This document shows, in pieces, positions 1 to 6,591 of a stretch of DNA of 28,907 bases. The notes below the pieces were generated by a model. It did not search any database. It had not been told where the DNA came from and was given only the letters and a program-made list of their open reading frames with translations. This DNA comes from JAYTJL01 sp043731125 (GTDB taxonomy: Bacteria; Patescibacteriota; Saccharimonadia; Saccharimonadales; UBA10212), in contig JAYTJL010000038.1 of assembly GCA_043731125.1 (NCBI GenBank), positions 1 through 28,907 on the forward strand, given 5' to 3'. The first letter of the stretch is position 1. Every line of letters starts with the position of its first letter. A program made the position numbers and the translations under genes.

Positions 1-7
1 CGCCTGT

Positions 8-13
8 TATACT
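8..13 (+). promoter_or_regulatory. Probable extended -10 of the GtrA gene
   Basis: TATACT is preceded by TG one base upstream, which is the extended -10 pattern of a housekeeping sigma factor. The predicted start is about 18 nt before the ATG at 37. The -35 region would lie outside the window. Confidence 0.45.
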
Positions 14-36
14 AAACCCAAGTAAACAGAAGCGAT

Positions 37-534
37 ATGAAAAAAGTAAATAAGAAAAACCGCAAACTAATAGTTCAGTTTGTTGAATATATGGTCAGCG
101 GTGGGGTGTACTTTTGGATTGGCTATGGGTTTTTTGCTCTTTTCTGGTCAGTATTAGACTGGAGTCTTTGGTGGGCAACCATCATAAGCAACCTTATTGG
201 CTGGACTGTCAATTTCATACTACAGAGATATTGGGTATTTAAAAACCCGCACTTAAAAGAGAGCATGAGTAAGGTGACCGGACGCTATATATTTATAACT
301 CTGGTCGACTTTATAATGAACTACTATATACTTTACGGCCTAAAACTTATTGGCATATCACCGTACATCGGTCAATTTATATCATCAGCGTTCTTCACGG
401 TTTGGAATTACTTGTGGTACCGCTTCTGGGTATTCCCAGAAAAAATGGCTAAAAAGCCAGCCCATATATCTCCTGCGCGCATTGTGGCGCACCGGGCACA
501 TGGGCGCCACGGCTACCACAAGCATAAGCATTAG
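37..534 (+). CDS. GtrA-like family membrane protein with His-rich tail
   Basis: A 165-aa protein with four predicted membrane helices. Two internal motifs are typical of GtrA/DPMS-like proteins: NFILQRYWVFKN near residues 59-70 and NYLWYRFWVFPE near 124-135, each at the cytosolic end of a helix pair. The family is thought to move or support polyprenyl-linked sugars across the membrane during cell-surface glycan synthesis; the substrate here cannot be told. The last roughly 30 residues are unusual: basic and histidine-rich (HRAHGRHGYHKHKH), which could bind metal or nucleic acid, or simply be a charged cytosolic tail. No strong ribosome-binding site precedes the ATG. The family call is firm; the role is inferred from family membership. 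Confidence 0.85.
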   Translation: MKKVNKKNRKLIVQFVEYMVSGGVYFWIGYGFFALFWSVLDWSLWWATIISNLIGWTVNFILQRYWVFKNPHLKESMSKVTGRYIFITLVDFIMNYYILYGLKLIGISPYIGQFISSAFFTVWNYLWYRFWVFPEKMAKKPAHISPARIVAHRAHGRHGYHKHKH

Positions 535-573
535 CGTACAATATAAGAACAATGAACGAACAAATAAAAACAA

Positions 574-632
574 AATTACCATTTACCAATTACCATTCAA
601 CAATTATTTACCATTTACCATTAACCATTTCA
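574..632. repeat. Degenerate heptanucleotide array (ATTTACC type)
   Basis: AT-rich intergenic tract reading as consecutive 7-mers such as ATTTACC, AATTACC, ATTCAAC, ATTTACC, ATTAACC, with one 4-nt slip. It lies between the GtrA and LexA-like genes. Confidence 0.7.
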
Positions 633-688
633 GCTCGACTGATAAATGGTGACCGTCGACTGATGACTTCTTTGGCTGGAGGCGAGTG

Positions 689-1171
689 ATGGAAGAACAG
701 CCAAAGACTGTTAGGCCGACTAAAAAGCAGTCAGAATTACTGCGCTTTATTGAAAGTTTTATTACTGCCAACGGCTATAGTCCTAGTTACCGTGAAATCA
801 TGAAAGGGCTAAATTATACGTCTGTTGCCACTGTTAGTTTGCACGTTAACAGCCTAATAAATAGAGGTCACCTTCAAAAAAGAGACCGATCTGCTAGGTC
901 TTTAGAAGTGGTGCATCCGACTGGTCAGCCAGACAAAGGAGTTGTTGCCAAACAGCTAAGGGTCAGCGAAGAAAAATGGCTGGTGGAGAGAGTAGAAATG
1001 TTTTTTGCCGAAATAGAGAAGGCACCGGCAGTTATAGAAAAAGAGCTAGACCAACTATATGTCCTGATAGGTGCTTTAAAAGTATTGGGAGCTCACGGTG
1101 CTGCACATAGTTTTATCGCTCGCCTTAGTGAGTTGAAAAAACGATCAGCCAGCGGTGAGTACTCGGTTTAG
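689..1171 (+). CDS. LexA-type winged-helix DNA-binding protein lacking the S24 peptidase
   Basis: A 160-aa protein. Residues about 10-75 match the LexA N-terminal DNA-binding domain: a helix with KKQSELLRFIESF, then GYSPSYREIMKGL, then a recognition helix in a segment like SVATVSLHVNSLINRGHL. True LexA continues into a self-cleaving Ser/Lys peptidase. Here the remaining 85 residues look helical and contain no such domain, so RecA-stimulated self-cleavage is not expected. GGAGG at 678-682 sits 6 nt before the ATG at 689, which favours this start over the GTG at 686. It is probably a transcription regulator of a LexA-like operator, with unknown target. It is monocistronic, facing the ExoD gene. 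Confidence 0.75.
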   Translation: MEEQPKTVRPTKKQSELLRFIESFITANGYSPSYREIMKGLNYTSVATVSLHVNSLINRGHLQKRDRSARSLEVVHPTGQPDKGVVAKQLRVSEEKWLVERVEMFFAEIEKAPAVIEKELDQLYVLIGALKVLGAHGAAHSFIARLSELKKRSASGEYSV

Positions 1172-1177
1172 AACAAG

Positions 1178-1205
1178 AACTAATAACTTATAACTAATAA
1201 ACTTG
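1178..1205. repeat. Degenerate heptanucleotide array (AACTAAT type)
   Basis: Short run AACTAAT, AACTTAT, AACTAAT, AAACTTG in the gap between the converging LexA-like and ExoD genes. Confidence 0.6.
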
Positions 1206-1213
1206 GCTAATGG

Positions 1214-1852
1214 CTAGATAATGTGGTCGACGACTTTTGTTATAGCAAAACCAGCGCTGGCAAGTAGTGCTATACCAACGCTGCCAACTACACTGCCAAG
1301 AACAACTAAAGTAATATCTTTGAGGATTATAGAAAGACAAAGAATAACCACACCCATAGCGGGCAGGGTGTCTAGGCCAGAGAAGGGTGGTGATATAAAT
1401 GCGGCAGCAGTGAACACGACAATGACTAGTCCGATAAGTGAAGTAAACGGTTTGGTGTTGATGAGTCCACCTAGTCTTGGTTTTGAAAATTTTTCAAAAA
1501 AGCGGATGAATTTTAACAGTGGCACAATCATTGCTTTTTGGACTTTGTCGCTAATTACTTTTTTACGCCACTTTTGCGGCAGCCAAAGTTTTTCTTTACC
1601 AACTATCATTTGAGCAGCTATAGTAACGGCAATAATTTCAAAAATATGGCTGATGCCGCCAGTAGGGATTGGCAGTGCTGGGAGTGCCATGAATAGCAGG
1701 ATCATAATTGCAAAGCTTCTTGGGCCGAAGACTTCTTCTAAGTCGTTAATAGTCTTCTTGTTTTTGTCTTTTAGCCACGCCTCTAGTTCGTTGCTGAAAA
1801 GTACACTTGCTTCTATTTGTATCGGTCGACGTTTTGATACTGTAGTTGTCAT
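1214..1852 (-). CDS. ExoD-family (exopolysaccharide synthesis) membrane protein
   Basis: A 212-aa integral membrane protein matching the ExoD family. Features are an N-terminal soluble helix (LEAWLKDKNKKTINDLEEVF), the family hallmark FGPRSFAIMILLFMALPALP with PIPTGGISHIFE just after it, the KEKLWLPQKWRKK loop, and a C-terminal pair of hydrophobic helices. ExoD was first linked to exopolysaccharide production in rhizobia, but its biochemistry is unresolved and it occurs widely in bacteria with no such polymer. It lies upstream of nothing on its strand and converges with the LexA-like gene. Family assignment is good; function is open. Confidence 0.8.
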   Translation of the reverse strand: MTTTVSKRRPIQIEASVLFSNELEAWLKDKNKKTINDLEEVFGPRSFAIMILLFMALPALPIPTGGISHIFEIIAVTIAAQMIVGKEKLWLPQKWRKKVISDKVQKAMIVPLLKFIRFFEKFSKPRLGGLINTKPFTSLIGLVIVVFTAAAFISPPFSGLDTLPAMGVVILCLSIILKDITLVVLGSVVGSVGIALLASAGFAITKVVDHII

Positions 1853-1888
1853 ATAACTACTAGTGTAGCGCAGTTGCCAGGTTTCGGT

Positions 1889-2794
1889 TTACCAATTTGG
1901 CGGAGAACTGGTCGTAATATTAGTCCACGGTCCGGCTGGTACTTCATGGCTTTCTACAAACCTCCAAGTAACGGTTCCAATATCATCAATGCCAAGATAA
2001 TCCATGGCAGCCGGCGACAAGTCTAAGCCAGCATAGTAAGCAGATGAGGCGCTACCAAATACATAGCCATGGTCGTCATCATTGAAAGGACCAACATCTG
2101 CCCATTGTACGTAGGCTGTGCTGCCATTTTTGCTGACTGCTATCCAGTGGTTTTTTAAGATAGAGCTGCCGTCTGGCACGGAACCACTAAACCAAGGAAT
2201 AACGTTCAGGTTTCCTTTCTGGCCAAACTCAGTGTAGTCACCATAAGGCAATGCAGCATAAAATGGATTTTCGTTTGGCGTAAAACCGCAAGGGTTGTAC
2301 CCGCAGCGGTTGGTTGGGTCGTCGACGCCGCCAAAAGCGCCAACCCAATCAGTAGTCCAAGCAGATGAAAAGTTAGCAATGTAGCCGTTGTCAGCAGAAG
2401 CTGCTTCACCAACCCAAAACATTGTAGCGGTAGTGTTGTGCCAGCCAGCGTAGGCAGGAGCTGGCTGAGGAGCAACAGGAGTCGGACTGGCTATTGCTAC
2501 TGGCACCGTAGTACTCGGTAGAGTCGGAGTCTGTTTATAATCCTGTGAGTTTGCTTTTGAAGAATTGGTTTTTCTACTGTTACTGTTAATTTTGCTACTG
2601 CTCATTGAGGCGGATGCCAAATCTGAGTCGTCACTTGCGGTGCTCGATGCTGATTTATAATCTCTGGCTGGTATATTAGCAAAAGCCAGCTGAAACAGTG
2701 GAGATAGGCCGAGTACAGCACAAAGTCCAATAATAACAGGCTTGGCCAGGGGAAGGCCATTTAGTGGGTGATGGAGGTTGATTTGATTTGTCAT
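1889..2794 (-). CDS. Secreted or membrane-anchored protein with double-psi beta-barrel-like C-terminal domain
   Basis: A 301-aa protein. A short cytosolic N-terminus is followed by a hydrophobic helix (about residues 17-38), then a Ser/Asn/Lys-rich linker (45-90), a Pro-rich stretch (90-115), and a globular C-terminal domain (about 120-301). That domain ends with a block resembling RlpA/expansin double-psi barrels: WADVGPFNDDDHGYVFG, GLDLSPAAMDYLGI, then a closing strand. In those families DxGPF and the DLS/AA-LG segment build the active groove for glycan binding or lysis. A role in remodelling the organism's own wall, or the surface of a host cell, is plausible but inferred. Two cysteines (RCGYNPCGF) could form a disulfide, fitting the thiol-oxidation genes nearby. 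Its own strong promoter lies at 2824-2852. Confidence 0.6.
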   Translation of the reverse strand: MTNQINLHHPLNGLPLAKPVIIGLCAVLGLSPLFQLAFANIPARDYKSASSTASDDSDLASASMSSSKINSNSRKTNSSKANSQDYKQTPTLPSTTVPVAIASPTPVAPQPAPAYAGWHNTTATMFWVGEAASADNGYIANFSSAWTTDWVGAFGGVDDPTNRCGYNPCGFTPNENPFYAALPYGDYTEFGQKGNLNVIPWFSGSVPDGSSILKNHWIAVSKNGSTAYVQWADVGPFNDDDHGYVFGSASSAYYAGLDLSPAAMDYLGIDDIGTVTWRFVESHEVPAGPWTNITTSSPPNW

Positions 2795-2823
2795 TTTTTT
2801 GTTTTTGCTAACTTAACAAACCT

Positions 2824-2852
2824 AGTATACAGCAGATTAGCTAAAAAGTCAA
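2824..2852 (-). promoter_or_regulatory. Strong sigma70-type promoter
   Basis: Read on the minus strand, TTGACT (2852-2847) and TATACT (2829-2824) are separated by exactly 17 nt. Initiation about 7 nt beyond gives a leader of roughly 20-25 nt before the ATG at 2794. It drives the secreted double-psi-barrel-like protein. Confidence 0.75.
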
Positions 2853-2950
2853 TATAATATTGTTAATCTATGAATTGTGTTTGCTACTGAATGGATTGGA
2901 AGAATGCGACCGGGGCTGGATAATTAACGGTGAGGTACCAAATATTAGAG

Positions 2951-3718
2951 CTAGCTTCTTAGGCGGTAGCCTTTTTGGAAGAGACGATAATTAACTCCAA
3001 GTAGCACGATTGTGGCTACGGATATTACAGCCAAGGCAATATATGGGTTGGTGTCAGAACTACCAATCATGCCGTATCGCACGGTGTTGATCATATAAAA
3101 TATTGGGTTGAACTGGGTAAGAGTTTTGAATGGTTCACTCAGTAGATTGACCGAATAAAATATGCCACCAAGAAAAATTAACGGCTGAATTATAAATGTT
3201 TGATAAAAACTTAAATTATCAAATGTTTCAGAACGCAGGCCAACCAAAACGCCGATTGATCCAAAGAACAAACCGCAGATAGCCAGGCTGGCAAGCAGTA
3301 GTGCTGGGTGAGCTACTGGGAGGTCAATAAGAAGTGATGCAGTAACAAATGTAACCGTAGCAATAATTGCGCCGCGCAACCAGCCTCCGAGCGTGAAGGC
3401 TGTCATTAGTGCACCATTACTAACTGGCGATGATAACTGATCGTCTATCGAGCGCTGAAATTTTTGTTGTAGCAAGGAGGAGCTATTGTTGGAAAAAGAA
3501 TTCATAGCCATGGACATAAGCAGGAGGCCTGGAATAATGAATACTGTGTAGCTAACGCCTTCAATACTCTGGATGCGAGTTCCTAGGGCGGCACCAAAAA
3601 TGGCGATATATAGGTATGTCTCTAGAAGAGGTCCGAGAATTGTTTGGCGTTTAATAGACCAAAAACGATAAATCTCACGGCGTAATACTGTCCAAAAACC
3701 GAGATAGTTATTTAGCAT
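2951..3718 (-). CDS. ABC-2 type transporter permease
   Basis: A 255-aa protein with six predicted membrane helices of the ABC-2 membrane family (DrrB/NodJ type). It shows the N-terminal amphipathic segment before helix 1, the characteristic cytosolic loop (SSSLLQQKFQRSIDDQLSSP), and a C-terminal block with the family's LSEPFKTLTQFNPIFYMIN-like signature. It pairs with the ATPase encoded immediately upstream: that gene's TAA and this ATG are adjacent (TAAATG), which implies translational coupling. Such exporters move lipids, glycolipids, polysaccharides or drugs. Nothing in the sequence identifies the substrate. Confidence 0.88.
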   Translation of the reverse strand: MLNNYLGFWTVLRREIYRFWSIKRQTILGPLLETYLYIAIFGAALGTRIQSIEGVSYTVFIIPGLLLMSMAMNSFSNNSSSLLQQKFQRSIDDQLSSPVSNGALMTAFTLGGWLRGAIIATVTFVTASLLIDLPVAHPALLLASLAICGLFFGSIGVLVGLRSETFDNLSFYQTFIIQPLIFLGGIFYSVNLLSEPFKTLTQFNPIFYMINTVRYGMIGSSDTNPYIALAVISVATIVLLGVNYRLFQKGYRLRS

Positions 3719-4489
3719 TTATTTATCCCAGCCTTCACGAGTCAGTTCTTCTCGTCCAACTACTGAAAGGTAAACATCTTCTAACGTTTTTTTCTTAAAT
3801 TTCTTTTTAAGCTCATCAGGGGTGCCTTGGTCTACAATTTTGCCGTGGTTAATAAGGGCGATGTGGTCACACAGTTCTTCGGCCTCTTCTATGTAGTGGG
3901 TGGTGAGAAGAATGCTGGTGCCGGCCTTATTTTCTTTTTGCATATAACGCCAAAGTTCTAGTCTGAGTTCAACATCAACTCCTGCGGTCGGTTCGTCCAA
4001 TATCAAAAGCTTTGGTTGGTGCATCAGTGCTCGAGCTAATATTAGTCGCCGCTTCATGCCGCCTGATAATGTCCTGGTGCTGGTTTTGCGTTTATCTTCT
4101 AAAGAAAAATCTTTCAGCAGTTTATTAATTTGTTTTGTGCGCTCGTTCTTTGGCATTCCATAATAACCACCATGAAAGTCTAGCGTCTCTTCAACCGTTA
4201 AAAACCAGTCTAAATTTGTTTCTTGCGGTGCAAGACCGCACATCGCACGAGCTGCCTGGTAATCATTAACTACGTCGTGTCCAAAAATAGATGCAGTACC
4301 ACTGGTTGGTATTACGAGACCCATAATTGAATGAATCATTGTGGATTTACCGGCACCGTTTGGCCCAAGCAATCCAAGAAACTCACCAGGCCTAATAGTC
4401 AGATCAACACCCTTCAAGGCGTGAGGGCCGGTTTTATACTTTTTCTTTAGATTTTTTACCTCTAGGGCTGGTGGTTGGTCTGTCTTCAT
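3719..4489 (-). CDS. ABC transporter ATP-binding protein (DrrA-like)
   Basis: A 256-aa nucleotide-binding subunit. It has Walker A GLLGPNGAGKST (about 40-51), the Q-loop near GLAPQETNLDWFLT, signature LSGGMKRRL (about 142-150), Walker B LLILDEPTAGVD (about 161-172) and the H-loop LLTTHYIEEAEE. A C-terminal extension (KKFKKKTLEDVYLSVVG) is typical of the DrrA/CcmA subgroup that partners ABC-2 permeases. It forms a two-gene operon with the downstream permease. The start is divergent from the small HNH gene, with about 70 nt between them. No good ribosome-binding site is visible next to the ATG, which is preceded by a run of C. Confidence 0.92.
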   Translation of the reverse strand: MKTDQPPALEVKNLKKKYKTGPHALKGVDLTIRPGEFLGLLGPNGAGKSTMIHSIMGLVIPTSGTASIFGHDVVNDYQAARAMCGLAPQETNLDWFLTVEETLDFHGGYYGMPKNERTKQINKLLKDFSLEDKRKTSTRTLSGGMKRRLILARALMHQPKLLILDEPTAGVDVELRLELWRYMQKENKAGTSILLTTHYIEEAEELCDHIALINHGKIVDQGTPDELKKKFKKKTLEDVYLSVVGREELTREGWDK

Positions 4490-4525
4490 GGGGGTTTTTG
4501 TTGGCCTCGCTTCAATACTACCAGA

Positions 4526-4555
4526 TTGTTATTAATAAGATTAGTGCGGTATAAT
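4526..4555 (+). promoter_or_regulatory. Promoter giving a leaderless HNH mRNA
   Basis: TTGTTA (4526-4531) and TATAAT (4550-4555) are 18 nt apart. The normal start position, about 7 nt after the -10, coincides with the ATG at 4562, so the message is predicted to have essentially no 5' leader. Confidence 0.7.
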
Positions 4556-4561
4556 CATAAC

Positions 4562-4879
4562 ATGTCTACCAATAGAAAAGAAACCAGAAAATATGCCGAC
4601 CGTAGGGAGTATTTAAAGTTGGCTGTGGCGCGGCGACGCAAATGTCTAAAGTTAAGAGCAGTTGAATGCTGCGGGGGAAAGTGTCAAATATGTGGCTACA
4701 GCAAACACCCTGCAGTGCTGGACTTTCATCATATTGACCCAGCTTCAAAGAGTTTTGGGATAAGTTCTGGGGGGTATTCTAGGTCTTGGAGCAGCATTGA
4801 AGAAGAGATAAAAAAATGCATTTTAGTGTGCCCAAATTGCCGTAGAGAAATAGAACTAAGGATCATTGATATAAGTTAA
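4562..4879 (+). CDS. Small HNH-endonuclease-like protein with substituted final His
   Basis: A 105-aa protein. The basic N-terminus (residues 1-40) is followed by a beta-beta-alpha-metal core: CQIC, then LDFHHIDPASKSFGIS, then KKCILVCPNCRRE. The two CxxC pairs should hold a structural zinc, and the HH pair is the first part of the HNH active site. Most relatives end CxNCHRE; here the last His is Arg (CPNCRRE), so catalysis may be weakened or lost. The open frame extends upstream to 4475, but the promoter at 4526-4555 places the start at 4562. It ends 204 nt before the intron-bearing tRNA. That makes a past homing-endonuclease link tempting, but free-standing HNH genes of this type are common and the proximity may be chance. 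Confidence 0.75.
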   Translation: MSTNRKETRKYADRREYLKLAVARRRKCLKLRAVECCGGKCQICGYSKHPAVLDFHHIDPASKSFGISSGGYSRSWSSIEEEIKKCILVCPNCRREIELRIIDIS

Positions 4880-4892
4880 GCCGCATAAGCGT

Positions 4893-4922
4893 TTGACGTG
4901 TATCCGTAATTACCCCTATAAT
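4893..4922 (+). promoter_or_regulatory. Promoter of the tRNA-Asn transcription unit
   Basis: TTGACG (4893-4898) and TATAAT (4917-4922) are spaced by 18 nt. Predicted initiation near 4929 would give a leader of about 155 nt before the mature tRNA 5' end at 5084. That leader contains the 72-bp hairpin repeat. No other gene lies between promoter and tRNA. Confidence 0.7.
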
Positions 4923-4995
4923 CAATCAGTTGTCATGTGCACATTACAATTTGGTTGATATTTCTCTGGCAGTATGGTCAGTCTAGTGCGCTCCT

Positions 4996-5067
4996 CGGGA
5001 TGAGCAGCCCGACAAAATGTATTCCATTTTGCCGGCGCGACGTGCAAACCCCGAAGGGGTGTCTCAT
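4996..5067 (-). repeat. 72-bp structured repeat, copy 1 (in tRNA leader)
   Basis: On the minus strand this is about 80% identical to 11793-11864 on the plus strand. It contains a bulged hairpin at about 5007-5036 with CAAAATG pairing with CATTTTG around a 5-nt loop, flanked by GC-rich arms. A second small hairpin (ACCCC-TTCG-GGGT type) lies at about 5048-5062. Differences from copy 2 preserve pairing. Confidence 0.75.
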
Positions 5068-5083
5068 AAGGCGAAGCCGTTAT

Positions 5084-5394
5084 TCCGGGGTAGCTCAGCG
5101 GTAGAGCGGGTGGCTGTCGTTGGCAGCCTATCTCAAGTAATTAGATAGTGAAAACGGGGTGAATTGCAGGAAATCTAAGTCCGCACGTAGTGTCGGATAT
5201 GACAATCTGCAGCCAAGCCGAAGTTAGGTTAATAGACATCGGAAGGTTCAGAGACTAGAGAGTGAGCCTAACAATAATCTCTCAATAGCGCCCTGGTCGC
5301 ACTCAGTGCGATATGAAATAGTCCACACCACTATGAAAATAGAGGGCAAAGTGTAACCACTAGGTCGCTGGTTCGAATCCAGTCCCCGGAGCCA
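5084..5394 (+). tRNA. tRNA-Asn(GUU) interrupted by a group I intron
   Basis: Exon 1 is 5084-5117 and exon 2 is 5354-5394. Joined, they give a 75-nt cloverleaf. The acceptor stem is TCCGGGG/CCCCGGA and the D arm GCTC-AGCGGTA-GAGC. The anticodon stem is GGTGG/CCACT with loop CTGTTAA (anticodon GTT), followed by variable loop AGGTC, T arm GCTGG-TTCGAAT-CCAGT, discriminator G and an encoded CCA. The intron splits the anticodon between positions 35 and 36. Asn identity is supported by the GUU anticodon and G73. The gene must splice to be functional. It has its own promoter at 4893-4922 and a terminator at 5419-5458. Confidence 0.93.
5118..5353 (+). ncRNA. Group I intron in tRNA-Asn, IC3-like, no ORF
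   Basis: A 236-nt intron. P1 is visible: exon GGCTGT (5112-5117) pairs with GCAGCC (5123-5128), leaving the required U-G wobble at the 5' splice site. P10 can form between GTTG (5119-5122) and exon-2 TAAC. P2 is CTATCT/AGATAG. The core includes TGCAG/CTGCA (P4) with GCCAAGCC after it, then CAGAGACTA paired with TAGTCC (P7, guanosine site), and a GAAA-capped P9 (CTAT/ATAG). The intron ends in G5353 just before exon 2. This layout matches the IC3 tRNA introns known from cyanobacteria and proteobacteria. A hairpin TCGCAC/GTGCGA between P8 and P7' looks like an extra peripheral element. Self-splicing is expected but not shown. Confidence 0.9.
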
Positions 5395-5418
5395 GAGAAA
5401 TATTAATCAATCCAAGCT
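5370..5418 (+). repeat. att-like direct repeat, copy 1 (tRNA-Asn 3' end plus flank)
   Basis: It starts in the T loop (GGTTCGAATCCAG) and runs through the tRNA 3' end into AGAAATATTAATCA and TCCAAGCT. The last 23 nt match 9617-9639 at 22 positions, and the T-loop part matches 9590-9602 at 11 of 13 positions, at almost the same spacing. Confidence 0.6.
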
Positions 5419-5458
5419 GCAATGAAAGAACCGTCTGAAGAGGCGGTTTTTTCATTGC
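5419..5458 (+). terminator. Strong intrinsic terminator of the tRNA unit
   Basis: The inner stem ACCGTCT/AGGCGGT has a GAAG loop and runs into TTTTTT. An outer stem GCAATGAA/TTCATTGC extends it, so it could also stop transcription from the other strand. Confidence 0.85.
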
Positions 5459-5568
5459 ACCCCTGCAACCCAGTTCTATCAAAGTCACTCCTGTCCCTTG
5501 TGTGAGCTATTCGAACTAGGGTTACAACTTGGGTTTGTATACTGTAGAAAGTGGTGTTTAATAAGATT

Positions 5569-6228
5569 ATGAATAACAAAAGTACATTTTTAACGACAGC
5601 CAGGGCTACAGGTCTACTTTATCTGGGCTTGGCAATAACCGGGATAATATCTTATGCAGTTATACGAAGCCAGATATTTGTAGATGACAACCCAGCAGAG
5701 ACGTTGAATAATTTAGTAAATAAAGAAATGCTTTCTCGAATCGGTATTGCTGGGGAACTCGCCCTGGTTTTGTTCCAGGCGTTGACTGCACTATGGTTTT
5801 ATAAGCTGTTTAAAAAGATTGATTCTTTTGCAGCTGTTACACTAACAGTTTTTGGAATAATTAATGCAGTGGCGATACTCGTTGCATCTGCATTCTGGCT
5901 GAGCGCTCAAACTACTGCAGGTTTTGGTGGTTCTGCTAATAATGTCTATAACTTGTTTCAAATCCACGACCAGATTTGGGTAGTATCTGCCGTATTTTTT
6001 GGTCTTTGGCTAATTCCAATGGGATATCTTGCAAAAAAGGCTAAAATGCCAAGTGCTCTTGCGGCCTTCTTGATATACGGAGGTATTTTGTATGTATTGT
6101 CGGCTTTTTTAATGGTATTACTACCAGATCAGAGCGACATAACAGATACGATAACAATTCCAGCTACAATTGGTGAGTTCTGGATAATTGGTTACTTGCT
6201 ATTTAAAAAACCAAAAATATCAACGTAG
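5569..6228 (+). CDS. DUF4386-like membrane protein
   Basis: A 219-aa protein with six predicted membrane helices, resembling the DUF4386 family in its opening (TARATGLLYLGLAITGIISY), the loop after helix 1 with a short helix ending in NKEMLSRIGIAGEL, and the block WVVSAVFFGLWLIPMGYL. The biochemical role of this family is unknown. The frame is open to a GTG at 5551. ATG 5569 is preferred because TATACT at 5538-5543 implies transcription starting near 5550, giving a leader of about 19 nt; if the GTG is used instead the message would be leaderless. It is the first gene after the tRNA and inside the block bounded by the tRNA-like repeats. Confidence 0.7.
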   Translation: MNNKSTFLTTARATGLLYLGLAITGIISYAVIRSQIFVDDNPAETLNNLVNKEMLSRIGIAGELALVLFQALTALWFYKLFKKIDSFAAVTLTVFGIINAVAILVASAFWLSAQTTAGFGGSANNVYNLFQIHDQIWVVSAVFFGLWLIPMGYLAKKAKMPSALAAFLIYGGILYVLSAFLMVLLPDQSDITDTITIPATIGEFWIIGYLLFKKPKIST

Positions 6229-6334
6229 TATAGCTGTGTGTTACCAACTTGAATTAAATTAACTGCTGTTATTGGGTGCGGTTATGTAAACTACCAAAAA
6301 CTAGGAGGCGCTCTAGTCGACTATTGGAAAAACC

Positions 6335-6343
6335 TGCTATAAT
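6335..6343 (+). promoter_or_regulatory. Extended -10 promoter of the XRE gene
   Basis: TGCTATAAT is a consensus extended -10. Transcription should start near 6350, about 16 nt before ATG 6367, with GTTAAC, a palindrome, at the start site. No clear -35 is present. Confidence 0.6.
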
Positions 6344-6366
6344 ATGTAAGGTTAACTATACACTAT

Positions 6367-6591
6367 ATGTTTATAAAAGATAAAGATCACACAGTGGTGA
6401 ACACGGTACGCGAAGCACGTACCACTTTAAAGATGACCCAAGACGACCTAGCTGAGAAGGTTCAAGCTACAAGACAGACAATTATTGCTATAGAAAAGGG
6501 TAATTACGTGCCAAGCGTGCTACTAGCGCTTAGAATTGCCGTTATACTAGACAAGAAGGTGGAGGAAATCTTTAGTTATGAAAAAATATAA
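6367..6591 (+). CDS. XRE-family helix-turn-helix regulator
   Basis: A 74-aa single-domain Cro/CI-type protein. Its body, VREARTTLKMTQDDLAEKV followed by QATRQTIIAIEKGNYVPS and LLALRIAVILDKKVEEIF, is typical of the small regulators (YozG/YgzD-like) usually paired with a membrane protein gene. It overlaps the next gene by 14 nt, so the two are translated from one message. It probably represses its own promoter, the GTTAAC palindrome near the start site being a possible operator; this is inference. Confidence 0.88.
   Translation: MFIKDKDHTVVNTVREARTTLKMTQDDLAEKVQATRQTIIAIEKGNYVPSVLLALRIAVILDKKVEEIFSYEKI

Noticed and set aside
350..652. 100-aa plus-strand frame overlapping the GtrA gene end
   Set aside because: It overlaps the GtrA reading frame and runs into a heptanucleotide repeat; no ribosome site or conserved pattern.
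4475..4561. N-terminal extension of the HNH gene
   Set aside because: The promoter at 4526-4555 lies inside this stretch and puts transcription at the 4562 ATG; the extra residues are also antisense to the ABC ATPase start.
5118..5353. Intron open reading frame or homing endonuclease inside the intron
   Set aside because: The 236 nt contain no plausible coding frame; the sequence is accounted for by structural elements.
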